Origin: JBBRQP01 sp038226175
Lineage (GTDB): Bacteria; Cyanobacteriota; Cyanobacteriia; Gloeobacterales; Anthocerotibacteraceae
Direction: 5' to 3'
Length of the DNA stretch: 64,000 nt
NCBI GenBank assembly: GCA_038226175.1
Contig: JBBRQP010000001.1
Coordinates: 15,192 to 79,191, forward strand
This document shows positions 25,613 to 35,042 of this stretch, one piece after another (positions within the stretch are counted from its first letter, which is position 1; each line of letters begins with the position of its first letter). The notes below the pieces were generated by a model that worked only from the letters and a program-made list of their open reading frames with translations, did not search any database and was not told the origin of the DNA. Both the position numbers and the translations under genes were made by a program.

Positions 25613-26434
25613 CCGATAGCCAATAAACACATAAGTATTTTGGGTCTTCAAAAAGTTGAGTAACCAAGCAATAGCAACATAACTAAATATCGTCGAAGAA
25701 ATAACCCCAACACCTAATACAGCCCAACTAGTATTACTCACCGTACTGCACAGCTCAAATGCTTTACCCGTCAGCTCTTCTACAGGTTTACGACAATCAT
25801 AAAAAGTTTTGAGTTCCAAAATACCACTTAGGAAAATAGCTGGAATGCCTAACAAAAAAGAGAATCGTGCCGCGTCCGCGCGCTTGAGTCCCAAAAAAAG
25901 AGCCGTCGTCAATGTCGAACCTGAGCGCGAAACACCAGGAACCAGGGCTAGAGTTTGACCGAGGCCAATCAAAATGCCATCTATAACCTTGATCTTTTCA
26001 AAAGGACGCTCGCGTTTGCCCACCACCTCAGCGATACCCAGCAAAACTGCCATCACAATCGCGGCAATACCAATCACCGTCAAACTCCGAAAAGGAGAAT
26101 CATCCCGCTCCAAGATCGGCTTTAAGGCCAAGCCAATAATCGAAATCGGCAGCGTTCCTAATAATAATGACCAAAATAAACGTACTTCCAGGCGTTTGGT
26201 ATCTTTTGTCCGAAATCCCGTCCACGCACCTTGCGCAATCTGCCACAAATCACCCGCAAAATAGGTTAGTACTGCTGCAAGACTGCCCAACTGAATGACC
26301 GCCGTAAAGGCTACACCCGGATCACCCCAGCCTAGGATCACCGGGATTACCTTGAGGTGAGCAGTACTACTAATGGGTAAAAACTCGGTGATGCCTTGCA
26401 CCAGACCTAAAATAATTGCCTGCCACCAATTCAT
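25568..26434 (-). CDS. uppP: undecaprenyl-diphosphate phosphatase UppP (BacA)
   Basis: 288 residues with about eight membrane spans. The two catalytic motifs are present: GITEFLPISSTAHL (about residue 14; Glu and Ser) and PGVSRSGSTLTTAL (about 167; Arg and Ser). The enzyme recycles the C55 lipid carrier for peptidoglycan and other envelope glycans. A 50-residue loop with a Cys pair (FYDCRKPVEELTGKAFELCS) lies near residue 213. The protein is complete despite the toxin remnant touching its end. Confidence 0.96.
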   Translation of the reverse strand: MNWWQAIILGLVQGITEFLPISSTAHLKVIPVILGWGDPGVAFTAVIQLGSLAAVLTYFAGDLWQIAQGAWTGFRTKDTKRLEVRLFWSLLLGTLPISIIGLALKPILERDDSPFRSLTVIGIAAIVMAVLLGIAEVVGKRERPFEKIKVIDGILIGLGQTLALVPGVSRSGSTLTTALFLGLKRADAARFSFLLGIPAIFLSGILELKTFYDCRKPVEELTGKAFELCSTVSNTSWAVLGVGVISSTIFSYVAIAWLLNFLKTQNTYVFIGYRLLFGIGLLLWASQH

Positions 26435-26494
26435 CAGCGTTACTCTCGCGTGAACTTGCCTATCTTGACAAATTTTTGTGACAGAAGAAAGCCC

Positions 26495-27286
26495 TCAAGT
26501 CTGAAGTGGCGTATCCGTCAAGCGTTGCACAGCAATCTCCAAATATGCCTTTTCCAGCTCCAAGCCCACAAAATGCCGCCCCAGCCGGGTACACACCACC
26601 CCCGTCGTGCCACTGCCACAAAAAGGGTCGAGCACCAGATCACCCGGATTGGATGAGGCGGTAAGAATGCGTTCGAGGAGTGCTTCTGGTTTTTGGGTGG
26701 GGTGTTTACCATATTTCTTTTCATGATTTTTAGGCGGTAAAATTTTCCATAGTGATTGCATCTGTTTATTATTGTTGTCTGCTTTCATTTGTTCATAATG
26801 AAATAGATGACGGGCTTTAGCATCACGTTTAGCCCAAAGAATCGTCTCAGTGCCATGGGTAAAATAACGACAGGATAAGTTAGGTGGCGGGTTGATCTTA
26901 TACCAAGCAATATCATTCAAAATTTTGTAGCCGAGTGTTTGTAAGGCAAAGCCCACACTGTAAATATTATGTAAGGTTCCGGTAATCCAAATAGTACCAT
27001 TGGGCTTGAGGATACGCTGGCATTGCTCTAACCAAACTAAATTAAAGTCGTGCATCTGTTGGGGTGTAGAGGCTTGATCCCATTTGCCCTTATTTACACT
27101 GACCATCTTGCCCGACTGACAGGTGATGCCATCATTGGAGAGAAAATAAGGGGGATCAACAAAAATTAAATCCACACTGGCCTCCGTGATCTGTGGCAAA
27201 AGTTTTAGGGTATCGCCTTGATATAGAGAAATCTCGCCTGCCGTATCACTAAAAAAAGGGTCTAAAGGAGGCGTAAACACGGACAC
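26495..27286 (-). CDS. orphan site-specific DNA methyltransferase (beta-class order)
   Basis: 263 residues. Motif IV DPPYFLSNDGIT (about residue 44) comes before motif I (LDPFCGSGTTGVV, about 219), the order of beta-class amino-methyltransferases. The target recognition region lies between (about 100-195). SGKMVSVNKGKWD follows the catalytic motif, as in several adenine methylases. No restriction endonuclease gene is adjacent, so it may serve regulation or protection rather than a restriction pair. The recognised sequence cannot be read from the protein. It diverges from htpG. Confidence 0.9.
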   Translation of the reverse strand: MSVFTPPLDPFFSDTAGEISLYQGDTLKLLPQITEASVDLIFVDPPYFLSNDGITCQSGKMVSVNKGKWDQASTPQQMHDFNLVWLEQCQRILKPNGTIWITGTLHNIYSVGFALQTLGYKILNDIAWYKINPPPNLSCRYFTHGTETILWAKRDAKARHLFHYEQMKADNNNKQMQSLWKILPPKNHEKKYGKHPTQKPEALLERILTASSNPGDLVLDPFCGSGTTGVVCTRLGRHFVGLELEKAYLEIAVQRLTDTPLQT

Positions 27287-27419
27287 TAAATTATTGGGGT
27301 AAAGTATAGCCTCAGCATATCCTGCTCTGGCTCACAGGGGAAATCCTCCTCGGCTTTACAGCGGACGAAGCGCGGTAGATGGTTTATCATGGTTAACGGG
27401 TTGAGTTAGAGAGCAGCAC

Positions 27420-29279
27420 ATGTCAGAACCAAGCAACGTTTTAGAAAAAGGTAACATTACGGTTCATACCGAAAATATCTTTCCGATTATCAAAAAGTCA
27501 CTCTATTCAGAACGCGATATCTTTTTACGCGAGTTGATTTCTAATGGCTTTGATGCCACAACCAAACTCAAAATGTTGGCCTATTCCGGCGATTTTCAGA
27601 GCATCGATGAAGTCTATGCTATCCGCGTCAAGCTCGATAAAGAAGGCCGCATGATCACCATCACAGATAATGGTCTCGGCATGAGTGCTGATGAAGTCAA
27701 AAAATATATCAATCAAGTGGCTTTTTCGAGTGCCGAAGAGTTTGCCAAAAAATTTGCAGGCAGTACCGATAATCAAATCATTGGACATTTTGGTCTTGGC
27801 TTCTATTCAGCTTTTATGGTGGCAGATCGCGTTGAAATTGATACCTTGAGTTATCAAGCCGACAGCCAAGCTGTGCGTTGGCGTTGTGATGGTAGTACCG
27901 CCTTTACTCTCGAAAACTCGTCGCGCACCACCCGTGGCACCGAAATCACACTCTATTTAAGTGCTGATGCCGAAGAATTTTCCGATGAAACGACCTTACA
28001 AAATATCATCCGCAAATACTGTGATTACCTGCCAATTCCCATTTATTTTAATGATGAAGTAGCGAATAAACAAACACCGCTTTGGAAACAATCGCCCGCA
28101 AGTCTGACTGATGAAGACTATTTAGAGTTTTATCGTTATATGCATCCCTATCAAGAAGACCCATTGTTTTGGATTCATCTTAATACCGATTATCCCTTCT
28201 TGCTCCAAGGCATTCTCTATTTCCCCAAGCTAGCTCAGGATATGGATTTGACTAAAGGGCAGATCAAACTTTTTTGTAACCAAGTATTTGTCAGTGATAA
28301 CTGTGAAGAAATTATTCCCCGCTTTTTGACCCCCTTGCGTGGGGCTATTGATAGTCCAGATATTCCGCTCAATGTCTCACGCAGCTATTTACAAGGCGAC
28401 CGCACAGTTCGCCGTATCTCTGATTTTATCTCTAAAAAAGTGGCAGACCGACTCAAGGAAATGTACACCAACCAAAAGGAAACCTATCTCAAATGTTGGC
28501 CTGACATCAGCGTTTTTGTGAAATTTGGCGCGATGAATAACGATAAATTTTATGAGCAAGCTAAAGACATCCTTATCTACAAGCTCACCTCTAATGGCTA
28601 TGTGACGCTGAGCGAGTATCAAGAAAAAAATCAAGCCAAAACCGATAAAAATGTTTACTACACAACCGATACTGTCAATCAATCTAGCTATATCGAGTTG
28701 CTAAGTGACCAGGAAATTGATGTTTTAGTACTTGATGCTTTTATTGATACGCATTTCGTACAATTTCTGGAGACAAAATATCCCGAAATTAAATTTGGTC
28801 GGGTTGATGCCGATCTAGATGAAAATCTCTTGACCCAGGATAAAGCTGCGGAATTGATTGACCCGCGTACCCAAAAGACCCGCAGCGAAACGCTCAAAGA
28901 TCTGTTTATCAGTGCTTTAAAGTTACCGAAACTGACCCTGCGTACCGAAGCACTCAAATCAGCGAATATTCCCGCTGTTGTCCTGTTGCCCGAACAATTG
29001 CGCCGTCTCAAAGAAATGATGGCCTTTAGTCAACAAAAAAATGCCGATTTCTTGGATGAACACACCCTGCTACTCAATACCACCAACCCCTTGATCCAAA
29101 ATATCCAGCATCTCGCTGACTCTGGGCAAGATCCTGATTTGGTGGCTGTCCTCTGTCAACAAATTTATGACTTGGCACTGATGTCCCAAAAACCCTTTGA
29201 TGCCGATTCCCTACAAGCCTTTATTCAGCGATCCAATCAGGTCATGACCCAATTAGCCGCCGTCCGCGCCACAAGCTAA
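27420..29279 (+). CDS. htpG: molecular chaperone HtpG (Hsp90)
   Basis: 619 residues: an N-terminal GHKL ATPase domain (1-215) with RELISNGFDATTKLK (about 39), TDNGLGMSADE (about 81) and IGHFGLGFYSAFMV (about 119), a middle domain, and a C-terminal dimerisation domain. The N-box differs from the usual ELISNASDA in having Gly-Phe instead of Ala-Ser. AGAGAGCAGC lies before the ATG. No CIRCE element is seen in the 133-bp upstream region. It converges with a small minus-strand gene. Confidence 0.96.
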   Translation: MSEPSNVLEKGNITVHTENIFPIIKKSLYSERDIFLRELISNGFDATTKLKMLAYSGDFQSIDEVYAIRVKLDKEGRMITITDNGLGMSADEVKKYINQVAFSSAEEFAKKFAGSTDNQIIGHFGLGFYSAFMVADRVEIDTLSYQADSQAVRWRCDGSTAFTLENSSRTTRGTEITLYLSADAEEFSDETTLQNIIRKYCDYLPIPIYFNDEVANKQTPLWKQSPASLTDEDYLEFYRYMHPYQEDPLFWIHLNTDYPFLLQGILYFPKLAQDMDLTKGQIKLFCNQVFVSDNCEEIIPRFLTPLRGAIDSPDIPLNVSRSYLQGDRTVRRISDFISKKVADRLKEMYTNQKETYLKCWPDISVFVKFGAMNNDKFYEQAKDILIYKLTSNGYVTLSEYQEKNQAKTDKNVYYTTDTVNQSSYIELLSDQEIDVLVLDAFIDTHFVQFLETKYPEIKFGRVDADLDENLLTQDKAAELIDPRTQKTRSETLKDLFISALKLPKLTLRTEALKSANIPAVVLLPEQLRRLKEMMAFSQQKNADFLDEHTLLLNTTNPLIQNIQHLADSGQDPDLVAVLCQQIYDLALMSQKPFDADSLQAFIQRSNQVMTQLAAVRATS

Positions 29280-29293
29280 AGCGTTCCGGCTTT

Positions 29294-29569
29294 TCACTCT
29301 TCAAAGCGCCGCAAATAAGTATCGCTATCCACAAGTGCTTCAAGGGCAAGGGCTTGCTGTTCTAGGTGTAATGCCAGGGTGGTTAAGGCTTCAATGGCTT
29401 GAGCTTGGCTGAGATCGCAGCAGGGGTAATCTACCCGAAAACGGCGGGTGCGTCCATGGTAGAGAGCAGAAGCTTTGGGAATGGCAAGTCGTTTGAGACC
29501 TTGCCAGAAGCATTCAAACCCGGCCTGGGTATCAAAAACTTGGGTTAGGGAACACGGGTAACCTCTCAC
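29294..29569 (-). CDS. hypothetical small protein
   Basis: 91 residues if started at the GTG at 29569, which lies six bases after AAAGAGG; the ATG at 29575 is too close to that site. The middle is basic and aromatic (ALYHGRTRRFRVDYPCC) and the C-terminus is an Ala/Leu/Glu-rich helix (ALTTLALHLEQQALALEALV). It has three cysteines and no signal or membrane span. I do not recognise it. It lies tail to tail with htpG. Confidence 0.55.
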   Translation of the reverse strand: MRGYPCSLTQVFDTQAGFECFWQGLKRLAIPKASALYHGRTRRFRVDYPCCDLSQAQAIEALTTLALHLEQQALALEALVDSDTYLRRFEE

Positions 29570-29683
29570 CGTCATCCTCTTTGAGATGAAGTAATCATAC
29601 TTTAGCGGCTCAAGCCAACTTGTGTGGCGATCTTCGCTACTTTTTGACTAAAGAATCAGCTACTAGCCTACAAAAAACCGCCC

Positions 29684-29692
29684 TGCTATAAT
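29684..29692 (+). promoter_or_regulatory. extended -10 promoter of the 7TM-HD gene
   Basis: TG-C-TATAAT is a consensus extended -10, 52 bases before the ATG at 29744. The leader contains a short hairpin (GACCC/GGGTC, about 29702-29721). Confidence 0.6.
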
Positions 29693-29743
29693 TCAGGTTC
29701 AGACCCTCAATGTCGGGGGTCAATCCAAGCTCGCGGGCTGGGC

Positions 29744-32014
29744 ATGAACACATTGATACCGCAAAAAGCCGGGTGGTGGCGGGTTTTAGGCTTAGTGCTG
29801 TTGACCTTCACCCTTTTGATTTTGGTTCTCGGTGTACGGCTCTATAACGAACCCCATCTGATAATGGGTACGCTAGCTGACACAAACATTTTGGCTCCGA
29901 CCGACGCGATGCTCACCGATCAGGAGGCAACGGAGTCTGCCCGCGAGAATATTCGTCAGCAAAGTATCCAAATTTTCCAGAGTCTAGAAGACCGCAATGG
30001 ACGTATGCGCCAACGTCTAGAAGGTTTACTTCAAGATGGTGATGGCCTAATTCTCAGCCTAGGAACCTTTCCTTTTATTAGTGGCACAAGTTTTTCTATT
30101 GACCAACAACGCCAGTTACAGGCCTTAGACAGCATCCAGTGGCAAGTTGTGCAACAGACCCAACCCGTCACCCCCGCTGATTCACCCTTGCGCCAGAGCT
30201 ATCAAAAATGGTTAAAAAAACGGCCTACTAAAAATCAAATTGCTCTCACGACCTCACAGATCGAAAAAGCCCGTAGCCGCTATGCCGCAACCCAAAATCT
30301 ATTGACAGCTCTGCCAGATTTTTATCACGGCTTACTCACACTCACTAAATCAGAGTGGCAACAATTGCGCCAAGAGAGTAAACGGGTGTGCAACCAACTG
30401 TTAGCTGTGGGGATCATGCCTGGTTTACCTGATGAATTACGCCGCCGGGGGATCAATGCCCTGATCACACCTAGTATCAAAGGCAGCCAACGGCAATTAG
30501 TCAGTGACTTAGTGGATAGTGTTTTAGAACCCAATCTTAGAATAGACCGCTTCGCCACGATGATGGCAACCGAATCTAAAGCAGCTACGGTCAGCCCGGT
30601 GATTATCCCAATCAAGCAAGGCCAACTCCTGATCGAAAAAGGCCAACTTATCACGCCGCGGCTATTTAATATGCTCGATAAATTAGACCTGACCCGCCGT
30701 GGGGTTAATTGGCCTGGACTTGCGGTTTTAGCTGGTTTATTGGGCTTAGCTCTGACGGGATTTGCCATTGGTCAAAAGTTACTTAAGGCTGACTTGCGCT
30801 TACAGGATATTGGTTTATTGACGACCTTAGCGGTATTGACGGCACTTTTGGGAATATTTATTCCTCACGCTTGGACACAGTTCATGCCTTTGGTACTGCT
30901 AGGGCTACTGGTGGGTAGTTATTACGGTTCACGGCTGGGCTTATTGACGGTTGTTTGTTTGACCCCAGCGTTGCTTTATGGCTGGAGTTTGATTCATGGT
31001 CGGGCACATTTATTACCCGTGTTGGTTGGCGGCATTGCAGCGGCTTTACTCGTAGATCGTTTGCGTTCACGGGCTCAGATTGCTTTGGCGGGGGCGGGCA
31101 TTGCCTTATTACAAGCGGTGGCGCATTTACTGTGGGTTTTGGTGATCAATGGCTGGGCGGCACTGAGTCCCAAACTCCTGCTGATGTCGCTTCTCTACGG
31201 AGCAGGGGGCTTGCTCTGGAGCATCGTGGCTTTGGGCTTGAGTCCCTATCTCGAAACAATTTTTGATGTGGTAACGCCTGTGCGTCTGGCAGAGCTGTCT
31301 AATCCCAATACGGGACTCCTGAAAAAATTGATGACCGAGGCACCCGGCACCTATCAGCACACTTTGTTTGTGGCAAATTTGGCCACGGCAGCAGCTCAAG
31401 TATTAGGGGATAATGCCGACTTAGTGCGTGCCGGCACCCTTTATCACGATATCGGTAAGATGCGCCGTCCACAATACTTTATTGAAAATCAGATGGGATT
31501 AGTTAATCCTCACGATCAGCTCGACGACCCCTGGCTATCGGCGCAGTTAATCCGTGATCATGTAGCTGATGGCTTGGCTATGGCACAAAAATATAAACTA
31601 CCTAAAGTGATTCAAAACTTTATTCCCGAACATCAAGGTACGATTCGGATTGCTTACTTTTTGCATCAAGCCAAGCAGCTACATGAACGGGAAGTCCGTG
31701 ACGAAGATTTTCAGTATGCAGGACCCATTCCCCAGTCGCGGGAGACGGGGTTGGTGATGTTGGCAGATGCCTGTGAAGCGGCCTTACGTTCTCTTAATCT
31801 GGATGCCAAAACCGATCCTTTTGCGTTAGTGCGGCGGATTTTGCAAGCTCGCTGGGACGAACGACAATTGATTGATTCGGGTCTCAAGGCAACGGAACTC
31901 GATACGATTGCCTGTACATTTATCAAAGTCTGGAAAGAAACTAATCATCGGCGCATTCGTTATCCCAATCAGCCCGGTGGTAAACGCCGCGAACTCGTGA
32001 GCCCGCGCGGGTGA
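29744..32014 (+). CDS. 7TM receptor-HD family phosphohydrolase (PgpH/YqfF-like)
   Basis: 756 residues: one N-terminal span (about 11-32), an extracytoplasmic 7TMR-HD-like domain (about 35-320), a seven-span membrane block (about 325-510) and a cytoplasmic HD domain (about 540-740). The HD domain has TPVRLAELSNPNTGLL, QHTLFVANLATAAA and the metal motif YHDIGKMRRP (about 568). Relatives hydrolyse cyclic di-AMP and are controlled by the outer domain, so this is the likely activity. Its stop overlaps the next gene by 4 bases. Confidence 0.93.
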   Translation: MNTLIPQKAGWWRVLGLVLLTFTLLILVLGVRLYNEPHLIMGTLADTNILAPTDAMLTDQEATESARENIRQQSIQIFQSLEDRNGRMRQRLEGLLQDGDGLILSLGTFPFISGTSFSIDQQRQLQALDSIQWQVVQQTQPVTPADSPLRQSYQKWLKKRPTKNQIALTTSQIEKARSRYAATQNLLTALPDFYHGLLTLTKSEWQQLRQESKRVCNQLLAVGIMPGLPDELRRRGINALITPSIKGSQRQLVSDLVDSVLEPNLRIDRFATMMATESKAATVSPVIIPIKQGQLLIEKGQLITPRLFNMLDKLDLTRRGVNWPGLAVLAGLLGLALTGFAIGQKLLKADLRLQDIGLLTTLAVLTALLGIFIPHAWTQFMPLVLLGLLVGSYYGSRLGLLTVVCLTPALLYGWSLIHGRAHLLPVLVGGIAAALLVDRLRSRAQIALAGAGIALLQAVAHLLWVLVINGWAALSPKLLLMSLLYGAGGLLWSIVALGLSPYLETIFDVVTPVRLAELSNPNTGLLKKLMTEAPGTYQHTLFVANLATAAAQVLGDNADLVRAGTLYHDIGKMRRPQYFIENQMGLVNPHDQLDDPWLSAQLIRDHVADGLAMAQKYKLPKVIQNFIPEHQGTIRIAYFLHQAKQLHEREVRDEDFQYAGPIPQSRETGLVMLADACEAALRSLNLDAKTDPFALVRRILQARWDERQLIDSGLKATELDTIACTFIKVWKETNHRRIRYPNQPGGKRRELVSPRG

Positions 32015-32703
32015 AGCCTTACCAACACATCCCAATCACTGAATGTGGCGAGCCTATGATCGCCCTACCAGTTCAATTTTCTCGTCAAACGCCCCATGCT
32101 TACCAACAGCTCGGTGCGCCCTATGGTGCAGCTTCACCGTTTATGTTGCGCTCAAGCGTCGTAGCTCGGTTAGCCCAAGCCCAATTTTTTTTGCAGCGTC
32201 GGTATCCAGAGTGGCGGATGCGAATTTTTGATGGTTATCGTCCCGTAGCCGTACAGCAATTTATGGTGCAGTGGACCTTTGACCAGCAACTTCAGGCGCA
32301 AGGTTGGCAATTAGCAACCTTGACTAGCGCGCAACGAGAACAGCTCTACAGTCAAGTCTATCAATTTTGGGCAGTTCCCAGTCTTGAGCCTGCCACGCCG
32401 CCGCCCCACAGTACAGGTGGAGCCTTAGATGTGACCCTCGAAGATAGCCTAGGGCGAGAATTAGATCTAGGTTCACCCATTGATGAAGTCTCTGAGCGTT
32501 CGTACCCTGATTATTTTGTGACCCAAGACCTAGCCCTGCATCACCGTCGCACAATCCTCAACCAAGCGATGCACCAGGCTGGCTTTGCCCGTCATCCCCA
32601 GGAATGGTGGCATTTTTCCTATGGCGATCAGCTTTGGGCTTGGCAGATTGGCGCAGCTCAAGCAATTTATGGGCGTGTCCCTACTCTTGACGTTGCGCAT
32701 TAG
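32011..32703 (+). CDS. D-alanyl-D-alanine dipeptidase (VanX/DdpX, peptidase M15)
   Basis: 230 residues from the GTG at 32011. Zinc and catalytic motifs of the M15D family are present: HSTGGALDVTL (SxHxxGxAxD type, about residue 132) and the C-terminal EWWHFSYGD (Glu and third zinc His, about 199). The DGYRP segment (about 74) is also typical. The enzyme would split D-Ala-D-Ala in cell-wall recycling. No signal peptide is seen, so it is cytoplasmic like DdpX. It is coupled to the 7TM-HD gene, and its end overlaps the convergent gene by 23 bases. Confidence 0.93.
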   Translation: MKPYQHIPITECGEPMIALPVQFSRQTPHAYQQLGAPYGAASPFMLRSSVVARLAQAQFFLQRRYPEWRMRIFDGYRPVAVQQFMVQWTFDQQLQAQGWQLATLTSAQREQLYSQVYQFWAVPSLEPATPPPHSTGGALDVTLEDSLGRELDLGSPIDEVSERSYPDYFVTQDLALHHRRTILNQAMHQAGFARHPQEWWHFSYGDQLWAWQIGAAQAIYGRVPTLDVAH

Positions 32704-33322
32704 GATGATCGCGCCCGGTCACATTTTCCATCGCTTCGAGAACCGCTTTACTGGCAACCACGATTTCGCGCTCTGGCCCGCCTAGATATAAACGCCCAAA
32801 ACTGCCAAAGGTAAAGGTTTCTAGGATATTAATTTGAGCAGCTTTTTCGGCTTCATTCGCGGCAAGGGCGGCGTAGGCGGCGGGTTCTACTTCCATTACG
32901 TAGAGTGATTGACCGCCGATCAGCATCATGCCCTTACGCATCCGGTTGATCATCTGGGCTTGATGGGAGTCGATATTACGAATAACTTGGCTGGAGACCA
33001 CGCGCGGTCGGAGGCGGTCTTGTACCTTAAGACCCAAAAAATCCAGAACCGCTTGACCGGCAGTTTTGACTGAGCCTTGGTTATTGGCATGAATCTCGAG
33101 TAGACCATAGAGCCGCTCAACAATTTGAAGACCAGGGCGCACCGAAGCGGATTTGAGAGCGATATCGGTAATGCGATTGATTTCAATCCCAGGCGAGATC
33201 TCAATCCATAGGGAGGCATCACCAGGTAATGGCAAAAAACCAGCAGCGATAGTGCCTAGAAATGCCGCATGTTGCGCTTGTAAGGTATCGAGATAAACAT
33301 AACTACGTAGGCTGACTGCCAA
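32681..33322 (-). CDS. conserved cyanobacterial protein with two BMC-like repeats
   Basis: 213 residues. Two segments share a pattern: DIALKSASVRPGLQIVERLY through QAVL (about 53-94) and AANEAEKAAQINILETFTFG through KAVL (about 157-198). In each, an A-x-x-A-x-KA helix is followed by a strand, Gly turns and a second Ala/Val helix. This resembles bacterial microcompartment (BMC) shell domains, as in tandem-BMC proteins. The N-terminus (SLRSYVYLDTLQAQHAAFLG) is a conserved extension I associate with a cyanobacterial family. The BMC assignment is by eye, and no carboxysome gene is nearby. Confidence 0.6.
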   Translation of the reverse strand: MAVSLRSYVYLDTLQAQHAAFLGTIAAGFLPLPGDASLWIEISPGIEINRITDIALKSASVRPGLQIVERLYGLLEIHANNQGSVKTAGQAVLDFLGLKVQDRLRPRVVSSQVIRNIDSHQAQMINRMRKGMMLIGGQSLYVMEVEPAAYAALAANEAEKAAQINILETFTFGSFGRLYLGGPEREIVVASKAVLEAMENVTGRDHPNAQRQE

Positions 33323-33335
33323 AACTTTGCCCCTT

Positions 33336-34106
33336 TTACTGCCGATGGACGAGCGTTGACCCCGATTGGTCTGTCGGCATCACTAACACCTCGTTAATAT
33401 TTACATGAACCGGACGTGTGATACAGAAAAGAATGATTTCTGCCACATCTTGCGCGCTCAAAGGTGTCATACCTGCATAAACTTGCGCAGCTCGGATATC
33501 ATCACCTCGGAAGCGCACCTGACTAAACTCTGTGGCGACCAAACCTGGATCAACGGAGGTCACACGAATCGGTGTACCGTGCAAATCTTGCTTTAAGCCC
33601 TCGCTCAAAATGCGCACGGCGGCTTTGGTAGCACAGTAGACATTGCCAGCGGGATAGGTTTGATGACCCGCGAGCGAACCGAGATTGACGATATGACCCC
33701 GTCCGCGCGCGATCATGCCAGGTAAGAGTATGCGGGTCACATAAAGTAATCCTTTGAGATTAGTATCAATCATCTCTTCCCAATCCTCAAATTCGCCAGT
33801 TTGGAGTTTATTTAAGCCACGACTTAAGCCAGCATTATTGATTAAAATATCGATAGTTTGCCAAGACTCGGGTAAGTTACCCAGCACAGCTTGTACTTGC
33901 TGTTTATCTCTGACATCGAGCAGAAGTATGTGACTGGCTGTGCCATAGGTTTGACCTAGCTCAGTCGCTAGGGTTTGCAACGGTTCTAAGCGTCGCGCAC
34001 AGAGGATCAGCCGCGCTCCCGCTTGGGCGCAGGCTACAGCGCAGGCCGCACCAATGCCAGCACTAGCCCCTGTAATTAAGACTGTCTGATTTTTGAGGGA
34101 AAGCAT
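33336..34106 (-). CDS. short-chain dehydrogenase/reductase (SDR)
   Basis: 256 residues of the classical SDR plan: the cofactor motif TGASAGIGAACA (about residue 12), NNAG (about 91), catalytic Ser in VNLGSLAG (about 139), and Y-x-x-x-K in YCATKAAV (about 156). Arg residues after strand 2 (CARRLEP) suggest NADP preference. The substrate is unknown; close relatives act on hydroxy acids such as 3-hydroxypropionate or serine. It lies 7 bases after the amidotransferase-like gene on the same strand, so the two are cotranscribed. Confidence 0.92.
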   Translation of the reverse strand: MLSLKNQTVLITGASAGIGAACAVACAQAGARLILCARRLEPLQTLATELGQTYGTASHILLLDVRDKQQVQAVLGNLPESWQTIDILINNAGLSRGLNKLQTGEFEDWEEMIDTNLKGLLYVTRILLPGMIARGRGHIVNLGSLAGHQTYPAGNVYCATKAAVRILSEGLKQDLHGTPIRVTSVDPGLVATEFSQVRFRGDDIRAAQVYAGMTPLSAQDVAEIILFCITRPVHVNINEVLVMPTDQSGSTLVHRQ

Positions 34107-34113
34107 CTAAGAT

Positions 34114-34899
34114 TTACCGCGCTAGAGTTAGGATTCGTTCAACACAAATTTGGGTAAAGGCTGTAAAAATGCGGTCACCATCCGCACGATGGAGCGTATC
34201 TGGCTGCCCATCGAGCCATTCGGGATGCCACTGAATGCCGACAATCCATTCCATCTCGGTAACCCGCTCAAATGACTCCAAAACCCCATCGGGCGCATGG
34301 GCAGTTGCCATCAAACCCGGCGCTAGGTTTTTGACAGCCTGATGATGCACGGTATTGACCAAAATCTCTGGTTCGGGGTACAAACTACTGAGCCACGAAT
34401 CTGACTTGAGAACCACGGGATGTTCTTGTTGGTCATAGCGGTCGGGGCAACGGTGCAAGAGGGTATCAGCGACTTGGGTGTTGATGTCTTGATACATAGT
34501 TCTACCCAAAGCCACATTGAGCAGTTGCGCCCCACGACAAATGCCCAACATCGGTAAATGCAGCTGCCGAGCGGCTTTGACCAGACGTAACTCGTAGGCA
34601 TCGCGTACAGCATCACCTTGCCAACGCGGTTCGAGCGGCTCTTCACCATAATGCTGAGGACTAATATCGGCGCCACCAGAAAATAGCACGCCGTCAATCC
34701 CGTCTAAGACGAGTTCGGCACCTACTGCAGTTTTGAGATCGACCAGTGGTATGGGAATCGCGCCACTGCGCGCAACCGACAAAATTAAGCGTTCCTCAAA
34801 ATATTGCAAGGTCTTACCCCGAAACAGCGGGCGTTGCTGATCCGGATACATAAAACTCAAAGAGATACCAATGCGAGGAGAACGGGTTTTCACGACCAA
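34114..34899 (-). CDS. gamma-glutamyl-gamma-aminobutyrate hydrolase family (peptidase C26)
   Basis: 261 residues with a class I glutamine-amidotransferase fold. The nucleophile Cys is in MLGICRGAQLLN (about residue 120), and the His and Glu are in IQWHPEW (about 235). FSGGADISPQHYGEEP (about 73) is typical of PuuD-like enzymes. The family cleaves gamma-glutamyl amides in polyamine or similar catabolism; no puu genes are nearby, so the substrate is open. The start at 34899 may be GTG with further codons to MVVKTRSPRIGISL. It is the first gene of a two- or three-gene unit with the SDR gene. Confidence 0.9.
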   Translation of the reverse strand: MVVKTRSPRIGISLSFMYPDQQRPLFRGKTLQYFEERLILSVARSGAIPIPLVDLKTAVGAELVLDGIDGVLFSGGADISPQHYGEEPLEPRWQGDAVRDAYELRLVKAARQLHLPMLGICRGAQLLNVALGRTMYQDINTQVADTLLHRCPDRYDQQEHPVVLKSDSWLSSLYPEPEILVNTVHHQAVKNLAPGLMATAHAPDGVLESFERVTEMEWIVGIQWHPEWLDGQPDTLHRADGDRIFTAFTQICVERILTLAR

Positions 34900-35042
34900 A
34901 TCTTGCAGCGAAATTAACTTAGTATAACGGTCAAGGTGAAGCTGAGTGACGTTCTGCCACCGCCAACCCTAACAGGTCTAGCAGGTGTACTCTCTCGCAG
35001 ATAGATATGCTTTACTGGAAGTATTCGCCCCAAGGTGTGCCT

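Noticed and set aside
27287..27419. CIRCE heat-shock operator before htpG
   Set aside because: The nine-base inverted repeat TTAGCACTC/GAGTGCTAA is not in this gap.
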